Below, piece by piece: positions 8,889 to 17,164 of a stretch of DNA of 64,000 bases. Where the stretch lies: contig NZ_JBGCBY010000007.1 in assembly GCF_041262165.1 (NCBI RefSeq), positions 1 through 64,000 on the forward strand, given 5' to 3'. The notes under the pieces were generated by a model. The model saw only the letters and a list, made by a program, of their open reading frames with translations. It searched no databases and had not been told where the DNA came from. The translations under genes and the position numbers were made by a program. Source of the DNA: Streptacidiphilus sp041262165. Its GTDB lineage: Bacteria; Actinomycetota; Actinomycetes; Streptomycetales; Streptomycetaceae. Each line of letters begins with the position of its first letter. The stretch's first letter is position 1.

Positions 8889-8912
8889 GCCCCGGCCGTT
8901 CCTGGCCGGGGC
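8889..8912. terminator. Hairpin terminator between convergent genes
   Basis: GCCCCGGCC, a six-base loop, then GGCCGGGGC followed by TTT. The nine-bp arms are perfect. It lies between the rightward secreted-protein gene and the leftward response regulator, and could stop transcription from the left. Confidence 0.7.
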
Positions 8913-8933
8913 TTTCGCAATGCCCGCGAACAC

Positions 8934-9602
8934 TCAGGCGCTGTCCTCGGCGAGGTAGCGCAGCACCGCGCGCACCCGGGGATGCCCGTCCTGGGTGCCC
9001 GTCAGCCCGAGCTTGGAGAAGATGGAGTTGATGTGTTTCTCCACGGCCTTCTGGCTCAGCACGAGTGCGGACGCGACCCCGGCGTTGGTACGCCCCTGAG
9101 CCATCACCGCCAGCACCTCGCGCTCGCGGGCGGTGAGCACGGACAGGTCGCCGCCGCCGACCCCGCTGCGACGTCGGACCAGCGCCTCCACCACCTTGGG
9201 GTCGATCGCGGAACCGCCCGTCGCCACGCTGCGCAGTGCATCGGCGAGCTGGTCGATCTCGCCGACCCGCTCCTTCAGCAGATAGCCCCGGCCCTCCCCG
9301 CCCTGGGACAGCAGCAGGCGCACATAGGCCGGCTCGACGTACTGGCTGAGCAGGACGACTCCGGTGGCGGGCAGGTGCCTGCGGCAGTACTCGGCGGCTC
9401 GGATGCCCTCGTCGTTCTGGCTGGGGGGCATCCGGATGTCGGTGAGCACGGCGTCGGGCCGGTGCCGGTCGCAGGCAGCGAGCAGCTCCGGCAGGTCCGA
9501 GCAGACCTCGACCAGCTCCAGGTCCGGCTCGGTTCGCAGCAGCTGGACGATGCCTGCACGCAGGAGATAGTGGTCCTCGGCGAGGACGACGCGGATGGTC
9601 AT
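8934..9602 (-). CDS. NarL/LuxR-family response regulator
   Basis: 222 aa. The receiver domain (1-125) has the acidic pair in VVLAEDH, the phospho-accepting aspartate in VLTDIRMP and the conserved lysine in YLLKER. A LuxR helix-turn-helix follows at about 152-215 (LTAREREVLAVMAQGRTN ... VEKHINSIFSKL). Its ATG overlaps the stop of the upstream pseudo-kinase gene by 4 bp. It is third in an operon with a canonical kinase and a degenerate one, so it is the likely phosphorylation target of the 810-aa kinase. It lacks the DevR-type C-terminus and is probably not the regulator of the G/C boxes in this window. Confidence 0.93.
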   Translation of the reverse strand: MTIRVVLAEDHYLLRAGIVQLLRTEPDLELVEVCSDLPELLAACDRHRPDAVLTDIRMPPSQNDEGIRAAEYCRRHLPATGVVLLSQYVEPAYVRLLLSQGGEGRGYLLKERVGEIDQLADALRSVATGGSAIDPKVVEALVRRRSGVGGGDLSVLTAREREVLAVMAQGRTNAGVASALVLSQKAVEKHINSIFSKLGLTGTQDGHPRVRAVLRYLAEDSA

Positions 9603-10954
9603 GCTGTCCCTGTTCCCTCGATCCCTGGTCCCTCGGTCACTGTTCGCTCGGTCACTGTTCGCTCGGTCACTGTTCCCCCGGCCTTCGGTTCCACGGCATC
9701 CGCTCCCTCCGGCGCGTCCCGCCGCAGCGGCAGCCGACCGGTCGCCCGTGCCTCGCCCACCGGCAGGCTGAGACTGCCGTCCAGGGCCTCCAGCCGGTCC
9801 CGGAGGTCGAGCGCCGCGCCCTGCGGCAGCGCGCCGCCTGCGCCGTAGCCGGACCAGGTCAGCTCGAATCCGACCTCGTGCCCGGTGAGCGTGAAGGCCA
9901 GCGACTCCGCGGTCGCGGCCGTCGCGCGCAATCCGGCGAGGGCGGTGACGCAGCAGAAGTAGAGGCAGGCCTCAATGGAGGGAGCGCAGCGGGCCCCGTC
10001 CAGGATCCCGCCGTCCGGCTCCTCGTCCCGCAGCCGGACGGCCAACTGCTCCTGGTCGGTCCAGGCCCGCAGGGCCGCGCCCGGACCGACCTGGCCGAGC
10101 AGTGCCGGGAAGACGCCATGGGACAGCCGTCGCAGGTTCTCCAGTGCGGCGCGGGCGGCCTCGTCAGCGCTCGCCAGCTGTTCCCCGGCACCGTGTCGTG
10201 ACACGGAGACGGCGGCGAGCGCCTTCGCTGCCGCTGCCAGATGCGGGCTGATGGACTCTTCGACCTCGGCGCGCACCTGACGCCGTTGGCTGCTCCGCGC
10301 GTCGAGGATGCGCTGCTGCGACGCCGCGAGTTGGGCGCTCTGCTCGGCTACCTCGGCGAGGCGCCTGCGGAGGTCGACGGTCAGCCGTACCGTCGACAGC
10401 GCCAGACCCGCCGGTCCCGCCAGCCCGTCGAGACCCGGCCTGCCCAGACCGGAATCGGCATCCGCGACGGCGAGTTCGCCGACCGGGGCGCCGCCGTGCC
10501 GTACGGCCACGGACACCTCAGCGGCTCCGGCGGCGGCTCCGGCGGCGGCGTCGGGAGGCCAGACCTGGCGCTGTTCGCGACCGTCGGCCAACCACAGCCG
10601 CACCTCGCCGCGGGTGCCGTGCGCCTGCCGGGCCGCCGTCTCGGCGAGTCGGGGCATCACGTCGTCGACGGACATGGTGTCGGCCAGCCGCCGGACGAAC
10701 TCGTTCATCACCGAGTAGCCGTCCGCGCGTTCGCCGTAGACCAGGCGGTTCGCAAACCGCCCGGCCCGTCGCTGGACCCGAGGGAGCACGGTGGCGACGG
10801 CGACGGTGGCGAGCAGCAGCACCCACAGCGGTGGCACGGCGTTCCTGCCCGCGGCGACCCGCCAGACCAGGACAGCGAAGGCGTCGACGGCAAGGGCGCC
10901 GGCGGCCAGCGCTCCGCCCACGACCACCGCGCGCAGGCAGGCGGGCCGGGTCAC
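9599..10954 (-). CDS. Degenerate histidine kinase-like protein (pseudo-kinase)
   Basis: 451 aa, GTG start overlapping the preceding kinase stop by 4 bp (GTGA). One or two N-terminal helices are followed by a GAF-like region and a kinase-like region. From residue ~40 it aligns by eye with the upstream 810-aa kinase (NRLVYGERAD versus NRVVFGQSLS; ACLYFCC versus AVYFCC). The phospho-accepting box reads RAEVEESISPHL where the neighbour has ERDLHDGAQQDL, so the histidine is replaced by glutamate. The ATP-binding N-box AEALQNATKHA is VTALAGLRATA here and the G1 aspartate is missing. It is therefore probably catalytically dead and may regulate the intact kinase. The C-terminus contains a TVTER repeat. 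Confidence 0.85.
   Translation of the reverse strand: MTRPACLRAVVVGGALAAGALAVDAFAVLVWRVAAGRNAVPPLWVLLLATVAVATVLPRVQRRAGRFANRLVYGERADGYSVMNEFVRRLADTMSVDDVMPRLAETAARQAHGTRGEVRLWLADGREQRQVWPPDAAAGAAAGAAEVSVAVRHGGAPVGELAVADADSGLGRPGLDGLAGPAGLALSTVRLTVDLRRRLAEVAEQSAQLAASQQRILDARSSQRRQVRAEVEESISPHLAAAAKALAAVSVSRHGAGEQLASADEAARAALENLRRLSHGVFPALLGQVGPGAALRAWTDQEQLAVRLRDEEPDGGILDGARCAPSIEACLYFCCVTALAGLRATAATAESLAFTLTGHEVGFELTWSGYGAGGALPQGAALDLRDRLEALDGSLSLPVGEARATGRLPLRRDAPEGADAVEPKAGGTVTERTVTERTVTEGPGIEGTGTA
9634..9678. repeat. Three 15-bp tandem repeats inside the pseudo-kinase gene
   Basis: The unit CGGTCACTGTTCGCT occurs twice exactly, then a third time with its last bases changed. In the protein it adds in-frame TVTER copies near the C-terminus, so copy number could vary without a frameshift. 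Confidence 0.85.
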
Positions 10955-13383
10955 CGCAGGACCTCCCTGGATACGGCCTGCCCTGGGACGGACGGGGTGA
11001 GCGGCACCCGGCCACGCACGCAGGTGCCCGCACCCGGTCGGGTGACCACGGTCAATGCCCCGTCGAACGCGGACAGCCGGTGCTGCATATTGGCCAGCCC
11101 GCTGCTGTGCATGGCTGCCTGCGGATCGAAGCCGACTCCGTCGTCGATCACCGCGAACTCAAGGGCCTGCCAGGCCCCGGAGTCGCTGGCGCTGGTGTTG
11201 ACGCTGAGCGAGATGCGGGTCGCGCGGGCGTGCTTGGTCGCGTTCTGCAGTGCCTCGGCGCAGCAGAAGTAGACGGCGGTCTCCAGGGTGAGTGGTACCC
11301 AGGCCGGGGAGTCGACGGTGACGGTCACGTCCAGGCCGGTGCGGCGGGCCGACGTCGCCGCCGCATCCAGGGCCTTGACCAGTCCGCCGTCCAGCAGGGC
11401 GTGCGGCAGGCCGCTCCCGCACAGCTCGCCCAGAGCCTGTCCGGTCGACCGGACCAGGGCATGCAACTCGTCGACCTGCCGCACGAGTTCGCCGCGGTCG
11501 GCCGGGCCAGCGGAGGCGGTTCGCAGCGCGCGCAGGGCGATGATCACAGCGACCAGGTCCTGCTGAGCCCCGTCGTGCAGGTCGCGCTCCAGCTGTCGAC
11601 GCTCGGCGTCCCGGGCGGTGACCACGTTGCGCCGGGACCGGCGCAGCTCTGCCGCCTGTTCGGCGAGTCGGTCCACATGGCGTGCCAGCTCGGCGGTCAG
11701 CTGGGCGTTGTGCACCAGCAGTCCCGCGTGTCCGGCGAGATCGTCGAGCAGCCGCTGCTCCTCCGGTCCGAGGGGGACGTCCCTGCGCTCGGCGGTGTCG
11801 AGCAGACCGAGCAGCCGGCCTTGGTGGCGCAGGGGAGTGGCCCGATGCCCGGCTGCCGACTCGACGGCTGCCAGCGCGCCCTGCTCCCGGCTCTGACCAG
11901 TCGCCAGGAGCCGCTGCTCGGCGGCCTCCCCGTCGTCGGGCCACTGCGCGACTGAGAGGAGACGGTCGTCGACCAGCAGCCAGACCCGGGCCGAGGTGAT
12001 CGCGCGGGTGGCTTCGACGACGACCCGGGTCAGTTCGCGAAGCTCCTCGGCGGGGGCGAGGTGGGTAAGACCTGCGGCGAGCCGGCTCATCGCCTCGGTC
12101 GGGCTCAGGGACTGGCCGAAGACGACACGGTTGGCGAGGGCCTGCAGCCCCGTGCGGAGCGGAGCGACGGCGAGGCCCACGGCGGCCATGACCAGCACCA
12201 CTCCGACCGGCCCTCCGGTGACGGTCCGCCCGGCCAGGACTACCCCGGCCACGTACGCACTGCTGACCAGCGCCGTCAGCGAGCCGTACACCAGGGTGCG
12301 GTTCAGCACGACGTCGAGTTCCCAGAGCCGGTAGCGCAGGATCCCGGCGAAGAGCACCGCCGGGACGATCACGAACGCTGCGGGGAACCAGCCCTCGAGT
12401 CCCTGATCCCAGCCGAGCGCGGTTGCCGAGCCGTGGCCGCCGACGAGGTCGTTGACGACGGCAACGGCGCGTACCAGCAGCCAGGCGCCGGCGGCGAGCA
12501 GGGCGGGCAGCAGCGCGGAGCGCAGCAGGCGGGCCTGCTGGTACTGCTCGGGTGTGGCCGGTCGGCGCAGCCGGACGGTCTGGGCGGCCAGGCCGGAGAG
12601 GGCGATGAAGACACCGAAGAAGACGACGAAGAACGGGGGGTGTGCGATGAAGCTGCTGCGCCAGCAGACGACCGTGATCGCGGCGGTGACGGCCGCGATC
12701 CCAGCCCTGCGGAGGGCACCGGAGCGCACCCGCAGCGGCAGTTCTCCGTCCGGGAACAGTACGACCGCCCAGAGGTAGGCGACGCCGCTGACGATGTGGA
12801 AGGTGAAGTGAATCACCGTCACCAGCGGTCCCGGGCTGATCACATGGAAGGCGGCGTGGCTCGGTCCGTTGAACGTGGCGGCGGTGCCGAGGAGGGCCAA
12901 CGCCATGAGCCTGGCTACGCGGTCGTCGAAGCGCCGTAACAGCAGCAGCATGCCCATCACCAGGTTGACCAGGCTGAACAGATACTGGAGCACGACATCG
13001 GGGCCGCCCGCCAGACCCATCATGTCCGCGCTCAGGACTCGCTCGGCGTCTCCCGCCAGCACACCGTGGCCTGCGGCGATGCTCCCGAGCAGACTGTGTA
13101 CGGCAGGCACCGCCACGGCCAGGTACGGGAGCAGGCCCAGACCCAGCCACAGCAGCAGGCCGCCGACGTAGCCGACGACGGCCACCCGTAGCGACGCTCG
13201 GGAGAGTCGGTGTCGGGCGGTGGAGGAACACCAAGGAACGTGCGAAGTGGTGAGAGCACCCGCGCCCTCTGGACACGTCAACGTGCTCCCCCTTCGGCAC
13301 CGCAGGCGACCGGCGTCGCAAGTGACGGCGACACTGGCGACAGCAAGGCGATCACCGACGGCGTCATGCCGGGGCCGCCCCAC
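10951..13383 (-). CDS. Membrane sensor histidine kinase (HisKA_3 type)
   Basis: Up to 810 aa. About nine to ten hydrophobic helices fill residues ~65-400, followed by a GAF-like domain (~430-560). A HisKA_3 dimerisation domain (ERDLHDGAQQDL, histidine near 615) and an HATPase domain (ALQNATKHA; DDGVGF; SGLANMQHRL) complete it. It should autophosphorylate and signal to the NarL-type regulator two genes downstream. The start is uncertain. GTG 13383 has AGGAAGG 9 bases upstream, but the first ~55 residues look atypical, and a start closer to 13194 is possible. Confidence 0.88.
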   Translation of the reverse strand: MGRPRHDAVGDRLAVASVAVTCDAGRLRCRRGSTLTCPEGAGALTTSHVPWCSSTARHRLSRASLRVAVVGYVGGLLLWLGLGLLPYLAVAVPAVHSLLGSIAAGHGVLAGDAERVLSADMMGLAGGPDVVLQYLFSLVNLVMGMLLLLRRFDDRVARLMALALLGTAATFNGPSHAAFHVISPGPLVTVIHFTFHIVSGVAYLWAVVLFPDGELPLRVRSGALRRAGIAAVTAAITVVCWRSSFIAHPPFFVVFFGVFIALSGLAAQTVRLRRPATPEQYQQARLLRSALLPALLAAGAWLLVRAVAVVNDLVGGHGSATALGWDQGLEGWFPAAFVIVPAVLFAGILRYRLWELDVVLNRTLVYGSLTALVSSAYVAGVVLAGRTVTGGPVGVVLVMAAVGLAVAPLRTGLQALANRVVFGQSLSPTEAMSRLAAGLTHLAPAEELRELTRVVVEATRAITSARVWLLVDDRLLSVAQWPDDGEAAEQRLLATGQSREQGALAAVESAAGHRATPLRHQGRLLGLLDTAERRDVPLGPEEQRLLDDLAGHAGLLVHNAQLTAELARHVDRLAEQAAELRRSRRNVVTARDAERRQLERDLHDGAQQDLVAVIIALRALRTASAGPADRGELVRQVDELHALVRSTGQALGELCGSGLPHALLDGGLVKALDAAATSARRTGLDVTVTVDSPAWVPLTLETAVYFCCAEALQNATKHARATRISLSVNTSASDSGAWQALEFAVIDDGVGFDPQAAMHSSGLANMQHRLSAFDGALTVVTRPGAGTCVRGRVPLTPSVPGQAVSREVLR

Positions 13384-13513
13384 ACGGCCGCGCGCCTTCC
13401 TGTCTGTCAGGAAGACGCAGTCAAGGCAATGAGAGGTTTCCCTCTGGCTTGAGATTTATCCCTTCTGCTCATCGCCGCTGACGGACCTGGTGTTCGCCTT
13501 CAGACCTGCTCGC

Positions 13514-13810
13514 CTACGACTTGATCGCAGTCGTCAACAGTGCCGCAACCACAAGGTAGATGGCCAACGCCGCCAGCACGACACCCATCATCGCCAGCGC
13601 CTTCGGCGCGGTGGCAAGATTCGTGCGAGCCAGCTTCAGGTTGGTCGCCATGCCCAGCCCGCCGAAGGCGCCGCCTATCAGGCCGCCGAATGCGATCAGT
13701 GTCAACGGGACAACAACAAGCACGACCTGCCACTTCGGCAGCCCACGGAACGCAGCCCATCTGTCCGGCTTGCCGGGGGCCTGTGGGGTGAGATCGGACA
13801 AGTCTGACAT
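13514..13810 (-). CDS. Small two-helix membrane protein
   Basis: 98 aa with a GAAGGGAAAG ribosome site. Two hydrophobic helices are visible, about residues 27-52 (WQVVLVVVPLTLIAFGGLIG) and 72-95 (ALAMMGVVLAALAIYLVVAA), joined by a basic linker. It was not recognised as a named family. It lies between the kinase operon and the alcohol dehydrogenase gene on the same strand, 130 bp upstream of the kinase start. Confidence 0.75.
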   Translation of the reverse strand: MSDLSDLTPQAPGKPDRWAAFRGLPKWQVVLVVVPLTLIAFGGLIGGAFGGLGMATNLKLARTNLATAPKALAMMGVVLAALAIYLVVAALLTTAIKS

Positions 13811-13930
13811 GCTGCTTTCCCTTCGTGGCGCGGATGCGATTCGTCAAGATCCCACGCCTGCAGGGCTCTGTACAGGTCATGCCCGAGGCATCCCGTTTCA
13901 CGGAAGGGCGCGCTCGTCGTCGAGCGTGGA

Positions 13931-14974
13931 TCAGGTCCGGAAGAGAGCGACTTTCAGCGCACCGTTCTGTCCGGCGTCGCTGAAGAGGTCATAGGCATCC
14001 TGCATCTCGTCGAGGGCGAACCGGTGGGTGACCAGGCCGGAGACGTCCAGTCGGCCGGAGGCGAGCAGGTCGAGCAGCAGGGGTGTGCTGCTGGTGTCGA
14101 CGAGGCCGGTGGTGATGGTGACGTTCCTGATCCACAGGTCCTCGAGATGCAAGGTGGCGGACTTGCCGTGGACGCCGACGTTGGCGACCCGCCCGCCGGG
14201 GCGCACCACGCGGGTGCAGAGTTCGAAGGAGTCGGGGACGCCGACGGCCTCGATGGCGACATGCGCACCCAGTCCGTCGGGGCTGATCGCGCGCACGACC
14301 TCGTCTGTGGCTTCCGAAGCGGTGAGCGTCACATCGGCGCCGGCCTGCTTGGCGGCGTCCAGGCGACTGGAAGACAGGTCGATCGCGATGATCCTTCCAG
14401 GGCTGTAGAGCCTCGCGGTGATGATGGCGGCCAGGCCGATCGGTCCCGCGCCGACGACCACCACAGTGTCCCCGGGGCCGACCTGGCCGTTGCGGACCCC
14501 GACCTCGTAGGAGGTGGGGAGGATGTCGGCGAGCAGCAGGGCCGTCTCGTCGCTGACGCCTGCGGGGAGCTTGTACAGGGAGTTGTCGGCGAAGGGGGTG
14601 CGGACGAACTCGGCCTGGGTGCCGTCGACGAGGTGGCCCAGGATCCAGCCCCCGCCGCCGGTGCACTGGCCGTAGGTGCCCGTGCGGCAGTAGGCGCAGC
14701 GTCCGCAGGCGGAGATGCAGGAGACGAGTACGCGGTCTCCCACCGTCACGGTCCGCACTGCGGGACCGGTGGCGACGACGGTGCCGACGGCCTCGTGACC
14801 CAGGACGCGGCCCTCGGTCACATCAGGGAGATCACCCTTGAGGATGTGCAGGTCGGTGCCGCAGATGGTCACCGCGTCCACGCGAACCACTGCGTCCTCG
14901 GGGTCGAGGACGACCGGGTCGGGTACGTCGCTCCAACGTCGCTTTCCGGGACCGTGATAGGTCAGTGCCTTCAT
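13931..14974 (-). CDS. Zinc-dependent alcohol dehydrogenase
   Basis: 347 aa, medium-chain dehydrogenase fold. Catalytic zinc ligands are visible in ICGTDLH and GHEAVG. The structural zinc loop CISACGRCAYCRTGTYGQC retains four cysteines. The NAD(P) Rossmann motif is VVGAGPIG with IAIDLSSSRLD after it. The start ATG 14974 has AGGAAGG upstream. It oxidises alcohols or reduces aldehydes with NAD(P); the substrate is unknown. Two DevR-like boxes lie 76 and 109 bp upstream, which fits a role in redox balance when oxygen is limiting. ADH homologues are common in actinobacterial dormancy clusters. Confidence 0.93.
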   Translation of the reverse strand: MKALTYHGPGKRRWSDVPDPVVLDPEDAVVRVDAVTICGTDLHILKGDLPDVTEGRVLGHEAVGTVVATGPAVRTVTVGDRVLVSCISACGRCAYCRTGTYGQCTGGGGWILGHLVDGTQAEFVRTPFADNSLYKLPAGVSDETALLLADILPTSYEVGVRNGQVGPGDTVVVVGAGPIGLAAIITARLYSPGRIIAIDLSSSRLDAAKQAGADVTLTASEATDEVVRAISPDGLGAHVAIEAVGVPDSFELCTRVVRPGGRVANVGVHGKSATLHLEDLWIRNVTITTGLVDTSSTPLLLDLLASGRLDVSGLVTHRFALDEMQDAYDLFSDAGQNGALKVALFRT

Positions 14975-15050
14975 GTCTGATCCGCCTTCCTGGCCGTCAC
15001 GGTAGTGACGGGTCCACCCCAGCCTGGCGCTCCGGACAGGGCTGCACACA

Positions 15051-15097
15051 GGGCCGGTAGGCCCGGCAATCGGTGACGGACGGGGGACCTTCGGCCT
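15051..15097. promoter_or_regulatory. Tandem DevR/OsdR-like boxes upstream of ADH
   Basis: GGGCCGGTAGGCCC (15051-15064) and GGGACCTTCGGCCT (15084-15097) have starts 33 bp apart, three helical turns. The nearer one is 76 bp from the ADH start. They sit in the 372-bp gap 14975-15346, which otherwise shows nothing recognisable. Confidence 0.5.
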
Positions 15098-15346
15098 TTG
15101 CCCCTGTGAACGAGCAGGTCAGCAACGACGTATGACACCTGGACGCCCCGGTTCCCCGGCGACGCTCAGGTCCCAGGACAGTGCTGCCAGTTCCGGATCG
15201 CAGAAGCCCCGTGCGGAAGGTGGGCGCGGGGGACGGACTCTGGTCCGAGCCCGTGGGTGGGATTAGTCTGGTGTTCCAGCGTCCTGGACCCCGACGTGGC
15301 CACAGCCCGGCATTCTGCCGGACGCAACCGCATCTGGGGATCGACG

Positions 15347-15946
15347 ATGAAGGAAACGATACGGGCCGCAGTCCCTCCGTCCTCCGGCACCGCACGTTCC
15401 GAGGGGCGATACGCCCCAGCCCCCGGAGTCGCACCAGACATGGTGATCGTGGCCGGCGGGCCGCCTGCCGCCACCTCGTCCGGCGATTCTCGGGAGGAAG
15501 GACTCCTCACGGGACGGAGCTCGATCATCGCCTGGTGCGACCGTCATCTGACGACCATGCACGCCCTGGCCGCGCTCATGGCTGACGAACCGAGGGTCAT
15601 CGCCGCGGCCCTGGCCGAGCTGCTCGCGGAGCCGCAGGACCTGCCCGCACCCCGCAGGACGCGACGGGATGCCAACCCCGCCCGTGCCGTCTCCAGGGAC
15701 CGGTGCCCGCGCGGCGCTTCGCCGCTCGACCGTGTCGAGATTGCACTGGATCTCCTGGGTGACCGCACCTGCGCGAAGGCGTCCGAGGTGCTGGGGCTCC
15801 CGGAGTACGCCGTCGCGGCCAGGCTGCGCTCGGGGCTGTGGGTGCTGTTCGCGCCGTGCGACCGCAGGACGGGCGCCAGGGCTGGTCCAATCCCCCTGCC
15901 TTCTTCCGTCGCGTATCTGCCTTCCCCGGGGTCGTCCGGCGTCTGA
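15347..15946 (+). CDS. Putative sigma-region-4-like HTH protein
   Basis: 199 aa from ATG 15347, which follows GGGGA by a few bases. The C-terminal part (about residues 125-165: LDRVEIALDLLGDRTCAKAS, then EVLGLPEYAVAARLRSGLWV) resembles region 4 of ECF sigma factors, where a helix-turn-helix binds the -35 element. Region 2 is not visible, so it is not a complete sigma factor. The middle has an Ala/Leu-rich helix (HALAALMADEPRVIAAALAE). It may be a free-standing DNA-binding or anti-termination-type protein. The opposite strand is also open over most of the gene, but with less coherent sequence. Confidence 0.55.
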   Translation: MKETIRAAVPPSSGTARSEGRYAPAPGVAPDMVIVAGGPPAATSSGDSREEGLLTGRSSIIAWCDRHLTTMHALAALMADEPRVIAAALAELLAEPQDLPAPRRTRRDANPARAVSRDRCPRGASPLDRVEIALDLLGDRTCAKASEVLGLPEYAVAARLRSGLWVLFAPCDRRTGARAGPIPLPSSVAYLPSPGSSGV

Positions 15947-15990
15947 GAGCACGACAGGACGCCCACCAGGCAGGGCTGCGCCTTGTGCGC

Positions 15991-16605
15991 CTACGGGGAC
16001 TGGTTGCGGTGCGACCATGCGGGTTCGATCTGGAGCCATTCACGTTCCCAGTGCCGCAGGTTGGTGCGTTCCAGGCGGGCGCGAGCGAGGGTCTGGGCGG
16101 CCACGATGACGATGGCCGTGCCGATCAGGGTGAGGACGCCCAGACAGACGGCGGCGCTCGCCGAGTCGGCGAGGGAGTCGGGCGGGGTGCTCGCTTGATT
16201 GCGGTCGTTCAGCCACAGGGGGAAGCGATCACCCTGGGCCGTAGTTGCGGGAACGGTGAGGCGGGCCTCATGAACCGCTCCTACCAGGTCGGTGTACCGG
16301 ATCCGGGCGGCGGTAGCGTTGCCCTGGGACCGGGTGGCGTCCGTGAGGGCCAGGGCCTGGACCTTGTGCAACTGGCCTTCGTGCCGCACCGCGGTGGCGC
16401 GGTGAGTCTGATAGGAGAGCAGACCGATGAGGGCGGACAGGGATGCGGCGGTGAGCAGGCCCAGCACCATCGAGGTGCGGAGCCAGGTGCGCAGAGTGTC
16501 GTTCCGTCGCCGCAGCGGACTGCGGTGCCGGGCGCGTGCCGCGCCGAGGCGGGAACGTCGCTGTGTGGGAAAGGGCGGGGTCGGTGCGGCTTCTGGCGCT
16601 GCCAT
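15991..16605 (-). CDS. Rv1733c-like two-helix membrane protein
   Basis: 204 aa. A Pro/Arg-rich N-terminus, one helix near 45-65 (SMVLGLLTAASLSALIGLL), an extracytoplasmic loop with FPLWLNDRNQASTPPDS, and a second helix near 148-170 (AVCLGVLTLIGTAIVIVAAQ). This arrangement and the WL-D-...-PP loop match the Rv1733c-like family of actinobacterial membrane proteins. Rv1733c itself belongs to the M. tuberculosis DosR regulon; its biochemical role is unknown. The gene is divergent from the CBS-BON gene at 17165. A palindromic box (16821-16832) lies about 215 bp upstream. Confidence 0.7.
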   Translation of the reverse strand: MAAPEAAPTPPFPTQRRSRLGAARARHRSPLRRRNDTLRTWLRTSMVLGLLTAASLSALIGLLSYQTHRATAVRHEGQLHKVQALALTDATRSQGNATAARIRYTDLVGAVHEARLTVPATTAQGDRFPLWLNDRNQASTPPDSLADSASAAVCLGVLTLIGTAIVIVAAQTLARARLERTNLRHWEREWLQIEPAWSHRNQSP

Positions 16606-16820
16606 GGGAGTTCGCCTTCTGGGCCGTGGTGGGAGACTTCAGGTAGGTCGTCGGGGAGTCGATGCGCGGGCGGCTTCCGTTGGAAGACGTGGACCTGCCG
16701 GCCTGGCCAGGACAGACGGGAGGCTCTCGGGTGCAGGGGCACCGATCCGTGCGGCGATGACCCGATTCACTGTCTCGCCGACCGGTGACCCTGTCCTGGG
16801 CCACCAGGGACTCGGGACGT

Positions 16821-16972
16821 GGCCGATCGGCCCTGCTCCCGGGCGAGTCATCCGCCGAGTACGGCGTGAAGGGCCTCGGGTTGTGTGCCGCCCGGCCCGC
16901 GACTGGAGTCGTACCCGCCATGCGGCGTAGCCACGGGGACTGACGGTCCCCGTTTCTGGGCCCGATGGGCCC
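16821..16972. promoter_or_regulatory. Cluster of G/C dyads between Rv1733c-like and CBS-BON genes
   Basis: Three dyads are present: GGCCGATCGGCC (16821-16832, perfect), GGGGACTGACGGTCCCC (16935-16951) and GGGCCCGATGGGCCC (16958-16972). The middle one is closest to a GGGAC...GTCCC DevR core, with one extra central base. They lie in the 559-bp gap 16606-17164 between divergent dormancy-type genes. Distances to the starts (about 190-330 bp) are longer than for other boxes here. Confidence 0.45.
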
Positions 16973-17101
16973 TGTTCCCGGCGGGCAGCCGGGCGGAAAG
17001 TGAACCTGTGCACCGGTCCGCCCGCCGCGGAGGCGCACGTCAAGGCGAGGGTCTGGTACCGGCGCGTAGCGATTTGTCGGCCCACGGCGCAGCGCATGTG
17101 G

Positions 17102-17122
17102 GGTCACGTACGAGATGTGACC
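17102..17122. promoter_or_regulatory. GGTCAC-N9-GTGACC inverted repeat
   Basis: Perfect 6-bp arms separated by 9 bases, ending 43 bp before the CBS-BON start at 17165. The position fits a promoter or regulator site distinct from the G/C boxes upstream. No regulator can be named. Confidence 0.35.
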
Positions 17123-17164
17123 GCTACCGCGGCGACCGTGCCGCGCATCGAGGAGTGAGAGACC

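Noticed and set aside
6528..8933. 801-codon minus-strand frame opposite the HAF/CHRD gene
   Set aside because: No motifs; produced by high GC in the third codon position of the plus-strand gene.
11159..13321. Long open frame in another reading frame of the kinase gene
   Set aside because: Composition is Arg/Pro-rich without domain sense; it is a GC-rich shadow of the 10951-13383 gene.
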